From assembly GCF_014646355.1 (NCBI RefSeq), contig NZ_BMNH01000018.1, forward strand, positions 80,330-144,329: a DNA stretch of 64,000 bases, written 5' to 3'. Source of the stretch: Nonomuraea cavernae (GTDB taxonomy: Bacteria > Actinomycetota > Actinomycetes > Streptosporangiales > Streptosporangiaceae). The translations under genes were made by a program, and so were the position numbers. Positions 44,216 to 52,912 of the stretch are shown here, in pieces (position 1 is the first letter of the stretch; each line of letters begins with the position of its first letter). The notes beneath the pieces were generated by a model that made no database searches, was not told the DNA's origin, and worked only from the letters and a program-made list of their open reading frames with translations.

Positions 44216-47200
44216 CGCTCCACGACCTGCCAGGAGATCTCGATGTCGGCGTCTGGCTCCCTGGCCACCAGCTCGGCCAGCTCCGCTCGCAGCTCCTCCA
44301 CCGCTTGAGCAGCTTTCGTACGCTTCCATCCCGAACGGCCGGGCACAGCGGGGACGAATTCGCCCGAAGCATCGCCGGATCCTGCCAAACCACGGGTCGC
44401 GCCCGTACCGCCTACCGGTCCGATCCCGCCGATCGAGCCAGTTCCGCCGGTCGGACCGCTTCCGCCAGTCCCGCCGATCCCGCCGGTCGGACCGGTCCCG
44501 CCAGTCCCGCCGGTCGGACCGCTTCCGCCGGTCAAGCCGGTGCCGCCCGTGACTCCCGGGCGCGGAGGCGGCGGGTCCGGAATCTGGCGGCGCCTGATCA
44601 GCGCGGTGACCTTGCCCCGCGTGCTGCCGAGCGCCTCGACGAGGTCGGCCGTCCGCTGGTCGGAGCCCGCCACGCGGCGCAGGGACTCCAGCAGCGCCAG
44701 CCCTTCGGCGCCCTGCCCCTGGGCCAGCTCCAGGGTGTCCCAGGCGGCTCCGGCCAGCGCCTGCTCCACGTCGTGCGCCCGCTTGATGGAGGTGCCGTAG
44801 CGGTCGGCGCTCACCTGTCCCAGGTCGAAGCGGGCCAGCGTCTCGATGATCCTCTTCGCGCCGCCCGCGCCGTGCCCCGCCTCCCGCAGCGCCGTGAGCA
44901 GCTCGAGCGAGCGCCTGGCCAGCGCGAGTCGCCCGCTCTCATCGGTATCGTCCAGCGCGAGGAAACCGGCGTGCGTCTCCAGCTGGCGGACCAGCCCGGC
45001 CGCAGGCTCGCGGAGCTCCCGCGCGGCGTCCGCGATCTGCCGGGCGAACTGGTTGACCATGCGGCCACGCCGCAGCGTCGGCGCCTTGCCGCCGAAGACC
45101 ACCTCGAACCTCTGCCGCGCCTCAGCCCAGTCGGCCTCGCCCGGCAGGGGCTGGCTGCGCAGCGCGTCGCGCGGCCTGATCTGCGACAGCTCCGGCGCCG
45201 GCTCCAGCGGGGTCCCCTCACGCACCCACACCCGGTCGTCCATCTCAGCGAAGGCGGCGACGACGAGATTGACCAGGAACGATTCCAGGCCACGCCGCTC
45301 GGGCCGATCCGTCCAGTCGGTGAGCGTGATCACGCTGAGGTCGCCGGTGACGCCCTCTCGCTGCGCCTCCCGCCGGAAGTGGTCGGCCCACCGGGTGGAC
45401 AGCTCGAAGTACGCCTCCTTCTGCAGGCCGAGGCCGAGCGGCTCGGCGAGGTGTCCCATCAGTTTGCGGTCCTTGGCCGGCACCTCGACCCGCCGGTCAC
45501 GCGCCTCGGCGGCGGCCCGTACATGACCGAAGACCGTCCTGGCGTCGGCCGGTTTCACCGCGACGCCGGTGGCGTCGCGGTCCAGCTCGGGGTGGGCGGG
45601 GAACTGGTGGGCCAGCAGTTGTCCGGCGAGATGCCGGATGGCGTCGCGCAGCGACTGCCCGAACGAGACGGTCAGCCCCGCCAGGTCCGGCAGCGCCGCG
45701 AAGTGCTCGTCGAAGCCCAGCTCGACATCGGCTGCCTTCTTCGCGTCCAGGCCGTACGCCCCTCTGAAGGCCGTCCGCAGCTGCTTGAGCAGCGCGTCGC
45801 GCTGGGTCTCCAGCAACCCTTTGGCCCGTGCCCGGTTGTCGGCGTTGAGGTGGCCGGCGTACTGGGTGGCGAAGCGGTGCTCGTCGGAGAGCGCCTTGTC
45901 GATGACCACGAGCCGCTGGAAGTCGGCCATCCGCTGAGCCGACAGATGGGCGGGCACCCAGCCGACCGTCTGCGGCGGCTTGCCCTCGCGGGGGCGTTCG
46001 CGCAGGTCGCGCATCCGGTTGACGTCGTCGACCGGCCCGTAGTCGCCCTCGTCGAAGGGCAGATCCACGACGATCCGCCACTGGCCGTCGAGCTGTGGCT
46101 GCAGGTCGTGGTCCTGGAGCTCGTCCTCGTCGGCGATGTTGCCGAAGATCACCTCGATGACGCGTTCGGAGCCGCGCCAGACCAGCCGCAGCTCGTCGGC
46201 GCCCAGCCGCCCGTTGGGACGGTCCACGCCCAGCTCGGCCGCGAGCAGCTTCTTGGCCAGGGCGATGCGGTTGCCCGGGTTGTTGTTGACCGCCGCGTTG
46301 GCCAGGACCGAGTCGACGTCGACGCCGGTGAGCTCCAGCCGCACCGCCGGGTTGGCGTCGGTGCCGGTCTCCTTGATCTCGGGGAAGCGGGCGGCCCAGT
46401 CGGCCACCTTGGCCTTGATGATGCCGACCTCGCTGCCGGGGATGGGCGCGGTCACCGAGCCGTGGTTGAGCGCGCCGAGCCGCCGGATCGTCAGGTCGCT
46501 CAGCGCGGGCACGCTCGGTGCGAGCGCCGACAGCAGCAGCGTGCAGATCAGCCGGTTGTCGCCGACGAACACCCTGCACCGTTGGGCCAGCCCGGGATCG
46601 GTGATCGCCTCGGGCCGGTGCAGGTAGCGTTCGACGTCGTCCTCGGTGATCTCGTTGACGGCGAGCAGGTAGGGCCGGAGCTTGGTCCTGTAGAGCCGGT
46701 CGGCGGCCTCGAAGACGACCTTCAGGCTGTCCACGAACGGCTTGTCGCCACCCGCCGCGATCACCTCGTAGAGGTCTCCCAGCGGGACGAGGTCGCCCAG
46801 TCGCAGGTGATCGCGGTGGTCGGCGAGAAGCTGCCCCATCAGCTTGAGACCAGTACGGGAACGTTGCAGAGCGGAGGAGATGTGGACCAGCGTGTCCATG
46901 AACGCGGGCGAGAAGGGGTAGGTCAGGCGGAACGACTCCTCGTCCGCGCCGGTGGTGCCCTTGTCGGAGCCGAGCAGGGTGTCCCAGACCTGCGGGCCGA
47001 CCTTCTTCGTCCGCTCGAACGCGGCGTTGACCAGCGCCGCGGCCTCGTCGTCCTTCGGCCTGACCACGCGGGCGTGGGCGACCTGCGGCAGGTTGCGGTC
47101 CTCCAGAGTGATCTTGTCGAACCGTCCGGAGGCGAGGCTGAGCGTGTCCTGGATGGACGCCTCGGCCGCGCCCGACACCTCCTCGCCGACCAGCTCGCGC

Positions 47201-48219
47201 AGGTCACGCTGGCGGGCGATGAACGAGATGATCGGGATGGCCCGCCGGGCGTCGCTACCCTCCACGAAGTTCGTGATCTTGCTGGCCTCACGGGCGACGA
47301 ACCTCTGGTCGTGGATGAGCGTCGCGAGCCAGAGGATCAGCTCGTCCATGAAGAGGATGAGCCCGTCATAACCGAGCGACCTGGCGTGCTCGGCGATCAC
47401 CGACAGGCCGGCGTCCAGCGAGATGAACCCGTGCTCGCCCTCGGCCGCGTTCTGCGCGAAGCCGGGCAGCAGGCTCGTGCTCGCGTCCTGTACGAGCTTG
47501 GCGCGCAGCTCGGGCGGCGTGGTCGGATGCACCAGGTCCAGCGGAGCGCCGTCGTGCGACTCCTCCGCGCCCAGGGCGGTGTCGAGCAGGGCGGGCGTCC
47601 AGGAGAACGACTCGCCCCACTCGTCGTCCTCGCCGCCGCCCCCGTCACCGTCACCGTCACCGAAGCTCAGCCCCTTGACGACCGCGTCGTCGCCCATCCG
47701 CGCACGCATCGTCCGGATGTCGGTGAAGAGGGCGTCCGTCCGGTAGACCTGCGGCGTGGGCGCGTCGGGGTGCAGCTTCTTGACGTGGCTGACGTAGCCG
47801 CCGAGCACCCGCTGCTCCAGGGCCTTGGCCCCCAGCATGTGGTAGGGCACCAGGAGAAACTTCTTGGCCTCGCGCTCCAGCCACTCGTGCTTGGTGAGCA
47901 CGGGGTCGAACTCCGTGCGCCGCCAGGCGGTGCGGTTGCGGCTGAGCAGGGCGTACAGCACCGCCATGAAGTGCGACTTACCGGAGCCGAACGAGCCGTG
48001 CAGGTAGGCCGCCTTGGACGTGTGCCCGTCGAGAGCCAACTTGATGAGGCCGATCGCCTCGTCGAAGTTCTCCAGCAATCGCTCGGTGACCACGTAGTCC
48101 CGGAGCGCGCGCTCGGCCCCCTCGGGGGTCACGGCCTCTGCCAGGCTCAGCACGAAATCGGAGGTGGAGATCGACTCCTTGATGTCGATGACTTCGCGGA
48201 GCAGGGGGTGCTGGAGCAT
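44212..48219 (-). CDS. pglY: BREX-2 ATPase PglY
   Basis: A 1335-residue P-loop ATPase of the PglY/BrxC family. Walker A is AAYLHGSFGSGKSHFMAVLYALL (K81), and GLILFMDELILWLATLI is Walker B. The central part matches the long helical body of the family. The C-terminus contains a Gly/Thr-rich tract (GGTGGTGPTGGIGGTGGSG and so on) encoded by 9-bp-type repeats at about 44430-44560, then a conserved-looking end KRTKAAQAVEELRAELAELV. Length agrees with PglY of phage-growth-limitation loci. It is the first gene of a four-gene BREX operon; pglW and pglX, the usual partners, are not found upstream. Confidence 0.9.
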   Translation of the reverse strand: MLQHPLLREVIDIKESISTSDFVLSLAEAVTPEGAERALRDYVVTERLLENFDEAIGLIKLALDGHTSKAAYLHGSFGSGKSHFMAVLYALLSRNRTAWRRTEFDPVLTKHEWLEREAKKFLLVPYHMLGAKALEQRVLGGYVSHVKKLHPDAPTPQVYRTDALFTDIRTMRARMGDDAVVKGLSFGDGDGDGGGGEDDEWGESFSWTPALLDTALGAEESHDGAPLDLVHPTTPPELRAKLVQDASTSLLPGFAQNAAEGEHGFISLDAGLSVIAEHARSLGYDGLILFMDELILWLATLIHDQRFVAREASKITNFVEGSDARRAIPIISFIARQRDLRELVGEEVSGAAEASIQDTLSLASGRFDKITLEDRNLPQVAHARVVRPKDDEAAALVNAAFERTKKVGPQVWDTLLGSDKGTTGADEESFRLTYPFSPAFMDTLVHISSALQRSRTGLKLMGQLLADHRDHLRLGDLVPLGDLYEVIAAGGDKPFVDSLKVVFEAADRLYRTKLRPYLLAVNEITEDDVERYLHRPEAITDPGLAQRCRVFVGDNRLICTLLLSALAPSVPALSDLTIRRLGALNHGSVTAPIPGSEVGIIKAKVADWAARFPEIKETGTDANPAVRLELTGVDVDSVLANAAVNNNPGNRIALAKKLLAAELGVDRPNGRLGADELRLVWRGSERVIEVIFGNIADEDELQDHDLQPQLDGQWRIVVDLPFDEGDYGPVDDVNRMRDLRERPREGKPPQTVGWVPAHLSAQRMADFQRLVVIDKALSDEHRFATQYAGHLNADNRARAKGLLETQRDALLKQLRTAFRGAYGLDAKKAADVELGFDEHFAALPDLAGLTVSFGQSLRDAIRHLAGQLLAHQFPAHPELDRDATGVAVKPADARTVFGHVRAAAEARDRRVEVPAKDRKLMGHLAEPLGLGLQKEAYFELSTRWADHFRREAQREGVTGDLSVITLTDWTDRPERRGLESFLVNLVVAAFAEMDDRVWVREGTPLEPAPELSQIRPRDALRSQPLPGEADWAEARQRFEVVFGGKAPTLRRGRMVNQFARQIADAARELREPAAGLVRQLETHAGFLALDDTDESGRLALARRSLELLTALREAGHGAGGAKRIIETLARFDLGQVSADRYGTSIKRAHDVEQALAGAAWDTLELAQGQGAEGLALLESLRRVAGSDQRTADLVEALGSTRGKVTALIRRRQIPDPPPPRPGVTGGTGLTGGSGPTGGTGGTGPTGGIGGTGGSGPTGGTGSIGGIGPVGGTGATRGLAGSGDASGEFVPAVPGRSGWKRTKAAQAVEELRAELAELVAREPDADIEISWQVVER

Positions 48220-48325
48220 GGGGGAGACCTCTCCTTCGACGCCGCGCCCGACGATACCGAACGCAGCCTCCCCGCAGGTGGCGATGAGCCGGTCGGCGTG
48301 TTCCGGCCGTTGCCCCCGAGAAGTT

Positions 48326-48793
48326 TCAGCATTTCGCGGGAATCTTCTGCCATCGCGCGATGCTTCGTTTGTACTGCTCCGGCATGTGGAGGTCGGGGAC
48401 TTCGCCGTACTCGAACAGGCCCAACTTTTTGTGCTCGTCAGAGCTTCGGATCTCCTCGTTACCTTGATATGTCGAGCCGTAGCTCACGATAAAGGTATGA
48501 CGCAGTGGCGTGATCTCGTAAACCCACGTATCGATGATCGATTCGACTGTGACGGTGAGATTGAGCTCTTCGTATACTTCTCTGCACACGCACACTTCGG
48601 GGGTTTCGCCGACTTCCAGCTTTCCCCCCGGGAGCTCCCACTCGTCTCGCTCATTCATGAGCAGCGGTATTTTGCCGTCGATATCGATGACAAGCTTGAC
48701 TGATACGGGAAGCTGGTACTCAAAATATCCAGCGTTACGCTCCACCAGATACTGAGGCTTCCCACCGGGACCGAGACGGTCGGGACCATCCAT
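48326..48793 (-). CDS. NUDIX hydrolase
   Basis: A 155-residue NUDIX protein. The box is GGKLEVGETPEVCVC followed by REVYEELNL (residues ~56-80), matching Gx5Ex7REUxEExGU except that the last Gly is Asn. It should hydrolyse a nucleoside diphosphate linked to another moiety. The gene is 15 bp after the PP2C gene and about 100 bp before pglY on the same strand. Codon use is visibly less G/C-rich than in the BREX genes. It is the last member of the four-gene operon; substrate unknown. Confidence 0.85.
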   Translation of the reverse strand: MDGPDRLGPGGKPQYLVERNAGYFEYQLPVSVKLVIDIDGKIPLLMNERDEWELPGGKLEVGETPEVCVCREVYEELNLTVTVESIIDTWVYEITPLRHTFIVSYGSTYQGNEEIRSSDEHKKLGLFEYGEVPDLHMPEQYKRSIARWQKIPAKC

Positions 48794-48808
48794 GCATAGC
48801 TCCTCTGA

Positions 48809-49633
48809 TCAACGAGCGAGAATGATCGCCGCAAGATCATCTGACTGTTTGAACTTCGTCGGCGATGGGTTCGACTGGCCTTGTGCTTCAAACTTCCTGA
48901 TTCTTGAAGCTATTTCCTTGAGTCCATGGCGATGTACATCCACTTTAAGATCCGCCCAGCTTTTGATGATCTTATAATCGTCTATGCAACGAGCAAATCC
49001 ATCCGTACAGATCAGCACCGTGTCGACACTGTCCAGCGGAAAAGTTTCAGTGTGGATTCTGAAGACCGCCTCTGGATGCCCGGAGAAGACCGACTCCCGG
49101 TGCAGACCCCGGATGTACTCGAGGCGGCGAGCGAACATGGCTTCGATGATCTCTGCCTCAGTTTGCTGTCCCTCTTGTGATTGACGGACGGCTTGAGTCT
49201 CACGGTGCTCGAAAAAATCAGTACTGACATCGCCAATGACCTGTTCACCCTGATATGCGATGAGTGTCGCATCACCTATCCGGCCCAGCCGAACCACCCG
49301 ATCGCTGAAAACAGCGAGCCCGATTGAACAACAGGGATGATTTCTCAAGCCCTGCGACCCGATGGCAGCCAATGCTGCGCGTGTGTCTTCGCCAAGTCTC
49401 TCGAAAATCAGGTTGAGATCCGTAGACTTGTTGGAGGCGCCGATCTCAAGCAGGGTCTTATCGAGTAGATTGACCAGCCATTGGACGTTTGAAATGTCAG
49501 GAAGCGTTCTCTCGTCAGTGAAATCCGTTGCCCCATCAATGACCCAGGCGATATTCCCCGAGAAGCCAACGCGATCCGCTGTCGGCTCGGAGGTAGAACC
49601 AGGACTTTGAGTAATGTCAACAACTCTCAGCAT
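48809..49633 (-). CDS. PP2C-family protein phosphatase
   Basis: A 274-residue PP2C-like serine/threonine phosphatase. The metal-binding motifs are in order: AWVIDGATDF (D33), RLGRIGDATLIAY, VLICTDGFARC and QSDDLAAIILA. The N-terminus is shortened compared with full-size PP2C. The ATG at 49631-49633 starts 2 bp after the upstream stop. It lies within an A/T-richer operon adjoining BREX genes. PglW, the usual kinase of type-2 BREX, is missing here, so the phosphatase has no obvious kinase partner in the window. Confidence 0.8.
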   Translation of the reverse strand: MLRVVDITQSPGSTSEPTADRVGFSGNIAWVIDGATDFTDERTLPDISNVQWLVNLLDKTLLEIGASNKSTDLNLIFERLGEDTRAALAAIGSQGLRNHPCCSIGLAVFSDRVVRLGRIGDATLIAYQGEQVIGDVSTDFFEHRETQAVRQSQEGQQTEAEIIEAMFARRLEYIRGLHRESVFSGHPEAVFRIHTETFPLDSVDTVLICTDGFARCIDDYKIIKSWADLKVDVHRHGLKEIASRIRKFEAQGQSNPSPTKFKQSDDLAAIILAR

Positions 49634-49635
49634 AT

Positions 49636-50625
49636 TTACCGTCCGAATACGTGAGGAACGACCACCAAGGCGATTCCCGCTGCGAAGGAGACCAGTATGC
49701 GCCCCCAAGATCGGCTTGTCATCAGCGAAAAAGCAGAGAACACTATGACCACTGCTCCAGCCATCACTTCAATGAGCACGATTGCATCTGATGGCTTGCT
49801 CTGGCTGGCAATGTTGCCTCCAGTGGCGATCAAAGCCACAACTGCCGCGAGAAGGCCCAGCAGTTGTAGCTGTTGAGCTCTGAACTCCACCAGCTCGCGC
49901 CTGCTACTCTCTTGCATGTCATTCCACCGAGACTGCTGCTCCATCAGATCGATTCGCGTCCGCGTGGTCTGATATTGCGTTAGTCGTCTGTAGTAATCGC
50001 GCCCACTCCTGGGCTCCAATTCAATGGCTCTGGTTATGGATACGCGTGCGGAGTCGAAGTCGCGGCGGATGGCCAGAATCCTGGCCTTGGTCTCATGGTA
50101 GTGCGCTATGTGCCCATCGGTCAGGGTGATGGCTTTGTCCACATGACGCTCCGCCTCGGCGATCTCCGTCTTGGAAGCAGAATCCAGTTTCCGCTCGAAG
50201 TATTCTGCCATGAATGCTGCCAACTGATGTACGACCCCTGCGACGTCCGGCATATCGTTCGCCGCTTGACGGGAAAAGTGAACGGCCTTACGGAGACTTT
50301 CAATATCTCCACGATTACGCTCGACTATCGCACGGAAAGTCGCAAAGTACGGCTCCCTGTCGAACTGCTTTCCATAGCGCGCAACAACATGCTCGTACTC
50401 GGTGTGACGTTCTTCTCTACGTAAGCGAAGAAGCAAACCGTACAACGCACAGAATCGCACCCACTTGTCGAGTCGATCACGACTCAATATTTGATTCAGT
50501 ATATTTTCTGGATTGGACAGGTCTTCGATCAGAGCGCGTATGGCCCCAGGGAATTCGGGAGTCGTCTGGCCCGGCAAGGAGCGCAGTCGCTTGATGACAT
50601 CAGCATGGTGGCGGGACATCCACAC
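49636..50625 (-). CDS. Helical-repeat protein with C-terminal membrane helices
   Basis: A 329-residue protein. Residues ~1-240 are all-helical with a TPR-like look (AEAERHVDKAITLTDGHIAHYHETKARILAIRRDFDSARVSITRAIELEP). A coiled-coil-like segment and then three hydrophobic helices follow (LLGLLAAVVALIATGG, IVLIEVMAGAVVIVFSAFSLM, ILVSFAAGIALVVV). I do not recognise a named family. It is flanked by 2-bp gaps on both sides, between the dioxygenase and PP2C genes, so it is surely in one operon. It may anchor or sense for the phosphatase at the membrane. Confidence 0.65.
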   Translation of the reverse strand: MWMSRHHADVIKRLRSLPGQTTPEFPGAIRALIEDLSNPENILNQILSRDRLDKWVRFCALYGLLLRLRREERHTEYEHVVARYGKQFDREPYFATFRAIVERNRGDIESLRKAVHFSRQAANDMPDVAGVVHQLAAFMAEYFERKLDSASKTEIAEAERHVDKAITLTDGHIAHYHETKARILAIRRDFDSARVSITRAIELEPRSGRDYYRRLTQYQTTRTRIDLMEQQSRWNDMQESSRRELVEFRAQQLQLLGLLAAVVALIATGGNIASQSKPSDAIVLIEVMAGAVVIVFSAFSLMTSRSWGRILVSFAAGIALVVVPHVFGR

Positions 50626-50627
50626 CC

Positions 50628-51383
50628 CTAACCTTCCCTTTTCATCGTAGATGAGTACCCTCGTAGTGAGAACCCATGGTTAAGAGAGCGCGATCTAGAG
50701 GATCTTGCAACTTTGGCGAGAAGGCGTATAGCGGCTCTGTCGCCTGTGAACGCATATCTTCCATGAAGGACCCGGTGGTTATGAATGAGATACCCCTCAC
50801 CTGCATGCAGAGCATATACGAGTGGGGACGCGACCTTCGCTTCGAAGGCATCAAGTAAAGGCCTGGCGTCGCATGTGGTGACATGCGGACGAGCTATGCT
50901 GTCATTTCGATATCTGATGCGGAAGCCAGCGTAAGAATCATAGGGCTTTATCACCGTGCGCCATCGATTCCCCTTGGACAGGAGGACCACATTATCGGCC
51001 ATCGCGAGGAGGTTGCGGCACAGGAGGCTGTGCGCGATTTCCGCCCCGTCCAAAAGAAGCGACTCACCTCCAACGGCAGCCTCCTGTGTGTACAGGCAAC
51101 AAATAATCGTCGGTTGACTGTCAACCTGCGCCCTGTCCGTGTGGAGCGGCAGTGCCTCATACGTGAATCCCTGAGCATTGGTCTCGCCGATGAGGTTCGG
51201 TCTTATAACGGTAACCCCAGGACTGACGTCGTGAGGGTGCCGATAAGGGACCGTCCAATCGTTCAGGGCAGACTTAAGCTCATTTAGGGTCGCTCCGGAA
51301 AAGAGGATGATTCCGTGCTGAGCCAACCCATCTTGAGCCTGATCGATGCGAAATTCCTGCCCGTTTGGCGCTTTTAGCCTCAT
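50628..51383 (-). CDS. TauD/TfdA-like Fe(II)/2-oxoglutarate dioxygenase
   Basis: A 251-residue dioxygenase. Iron ligands are H81 and D83 in ALPLHTDRAQ and distal H207 in HNHRVLHGRYAF; an arginine in DRAAIRLL should bind 2-oxoglutarate. The rest matches the TauD fold (YTQEAAVGGESLLLDGAEI). It is the first gene of the four-gene operon that runs into the BREX cluster. Small-molecule hydroxylation is the usual TauD role; a nucleic-acid substrate would be speculation. Lower G/C than the core genes supports horizontal acquisition. Confidence 0.85.
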   Translation of the reverse strand: MRLKAPNGQEFRIDQAQDGLAQHGIILFSGATLNELKSALNDWTVPYRHPHDVSPGVTVIRPNLIGETNAQGFTYEALPLHTDRAQVDSQPTIICCLYTQEAAVGGESLLLDGAEIAHSLLCRNLLAMADNVVLLSKGNRWRTVIKPYDSYAGFRIRYRNDSIARPHVTTCDARPLLDAFEAKVASPLVYALHAGEGYLIHNHRVLHGRYAFTGDRAAIRLLAKVARSSRSRSLNHGFSLRGYSSTMKREG

Positions 51384-51922
51384 TTCCCCCCAATCCTCTG
51401 AGGTCTTCGCGTTTCATCATTCTCGCTGCGACCAGTAGCTTTGCCAAACGCCCAATCCTCAAATGGGCACTCTCCAATCCGTACTACTCCCTGCGCAGGT
51501 GGTCAAGGTGCCGCTTCGATACGCTATGCCTTTTTATCCAAGCTTTTTCTCGGTTCAGACGAGTTCCGTTCTTTCCGCGCGAGAAGACCCCTGCCCTACA
51601 CATGGACAGGACTCGCCGACACAACTGGACAGTCGACGGCATCAGCGTGCTCGGCCTCAGGCGCATCCCTGGCGGCCTCCGAGCACACTAGGGTGAAAAT
51701 CCAGATACGTGCTCGTCAATTGATGAGTCTGCAGCACGGATCATCTGCGCCTTTCTCGACCCTTGATCGGCCAGCAGGACATGAGGATGAACTTCATCCT
51801 CACTGCCTTACGGCTGCGGTACGACCCGTCGCGCTACCGGGCGAGGGCCGACGGGCCATGGCGGATCGTCCTCGTCGCGGGCACAATGCCGCTGTCGATC
51901 ATGCGCTCAGAAAGGCAGACCC
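51384..51922. other. Divergent intergenic region, A/T-richer
   Basis: About 540 bp separate the dioxygenase gene from the divergent small membrane protein gene. I see no supported gene; short open frames lack ribosome-binding sites and family resemblance. The region should hold both promoters. Its clearest element is the palindrome at 51782-51802. Confidence 0.5.
51782..51802. promoter_or_regulatory. Perfect 21-bp palindrome, probable operator
   Basis: The half-site TGAGGATGAA (51782-51791), a central C, and TTCATCCTCA (51793-51802) form an exact inverted repeat. Ten-base half-sites with a one-base centre are typical of dimeric repressor sites. It lies about 120 bp upstream of the membrane protein ATG and 400 bp from the dioxygenase start. 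Confidence 0.65.
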
Positions 51923-52420
51923 ATGCCCCGAAGCCGCTATCTGCGATGGTGGTTGGCCGCACTGGTGATGTGCGTGCTGAGTTTCCTGTCCCTGTGGCTG
52001 CCGCATCTCTTCGAGGGTGACGGTGCTGCCGGCTGCGCCGGCTACGACTCGCTTCCGTTCGGCTTGGCGGAGCTGTGGTCCGATCTCCATTGGACATGGC
52101 TCCGTCTGCGTGAACCCGTACTCGAACACATGCTGGTCCTGAACGGCCTGCCCTCCGTGAGCGTCTCACTGTCAACCCTGGTCGCCGCCTGGGCGAGGCG
52201 ACCGCTCAGCACGGTGGTGGGGCTGTTCACCATTCTGGTCGTGGTGGTGATCGCGCTCGACTGGGTGTTCATCGCGTTCTCGTACTTCACGCTGCTCGGC
52301 TGCGCGGGCTGGGAAGGAGGGATCCCGTGGCTGCTGTGGCGTCTGCTGCCGGTGGTCGGTTACGGCAGTGCGATCGTCCTGCTGGTCGTGGGAATCCTGA
52401 CCCACCGGCGTACTCGGTGA
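51923..52420 (+). CDS. Small integral membrane protein
   Basis: A 165-residue protein with three hydrophobic helices (WWLAALVMCVLSFLSLWLPHLF, VVGLFTILVVVVIALDWVFIAFSYFTLL, LLPVVGYGSAIVLLVVGIL) and two Cys-Ala-Gly motifs (GCAGYD, GCAGWEGG). The ATG follows AGAAAGGCAG, a fair ribosome-binding site. G/C content is back to the chromosomal level. I recognise no family. It is probably controlled by the palindrome upstream. Confidence 0.6.
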   Translation: MPRSRYLRWWLAALVMCVLSFLSLWLPHLFEGDGAAGCAGYDSLPFGLAELWSDLHWTWLRLREPVLEHMLVLNGLPSVSVSLSTLVAAWARRPLSTVVGLFTILVVVVIALDWVFIAFSYFTLLGCAGWEGGIPWLLWRLLPVVGYGSAIVLLVVGILTHRRTR

Positions 52421-52508
52421 GGGTCGCCCTTTCCGCGGCCGCGGGCCGAGCGGGCTTCAGGTGAGGGTGGCCTGCTCGCCGGCGACGGCGGTGACGTATG
52501 CAAGCCGG

Positions 52509-52907
52509 TTACCGATCTACAGACTTACTCGCATCCCTCGCCTCACAGAGGCGACTGTATGCGGCGTACATGCGCGCTAGTTTTACTCGATGATCTCGAA
52601 TTCCCAAGAATTCAAAAAGCAACGAGAACAGGAGGTCGCTTGCACATCTATTCTGCTCTTCGCTAAGGCTTTCCGCTCGCCTGATACCAGCATCCGGGAA
52701 TGCCTCTTCAAGAACAATCCCGGTCCATCGCAAACTGCTGTCGCGGCCTCGACGCACGACAAGCCACTCGTCAAACCCTCGCAGCAGTCCTCCATCGCGC
52801 CCCACGTCCAGGCCGAGAAGAAACGCCACGCTCTGATCATATGAGCCATTCAATCCAAACCGCCCAGGTTGAAGGCGAATCTGCTGGATCAAATCACTGT
52901 CATGCAC
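52509..52907 (-). CDS. Hypothetical, immunity-protein-like
   Basis: A 132-residue soluble protein (MHDSDLIQQIRLQPGRF...FLLGLDVGRDGGLLRGFDEWLVVRRG...LRWTGIVLEEAF). The pattern of an acidic/Trp-rich small protein with a GF-EWL motif resembles immunity proteins encoded after polymorphic toxins, but I cannot name a family. It starts five bases after a toxin-like fragment on the same strand and shares its A/T-richer composition. Confidence 0.5.
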   Translation of the reverse strand: MHDSDLIQQIRLQPGRFGLNGSYDQSVAFLLGLDVGRDGGLLRGFDEWLVVRRGRDSSLRWTGIVLEEAFPDAGIRRAESLSEEQNRCASDLLFSLLFEFLGIRDHRVKLARMYAAYSRLCEARDASKSVDR

Positions 52908-52912
52908 GTAGA

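Noticed and set aside
44305..48492. 1395-codon open frame opposite pglY
   Set aside because: Antisense shadow. PglY on the minus strand has Walker A and B motifs and operon spacing; the plus-strand product is Arg/Val/Gly-rich with no motif.
50883..51287. Plus-strand open frame opposite the dioxygenase gene
   Set aside because: The minus strand encodes the complete TauD motif set; the plus-strand frame has no recognisable content.
51365..51968. Plus-strand open frames between the dioxygenase and the small membrane protein genes
   Set aside because: They overlap the palindrome and the real ATG at 51923, lack ribosome-binding sites and resemble nothing I know.
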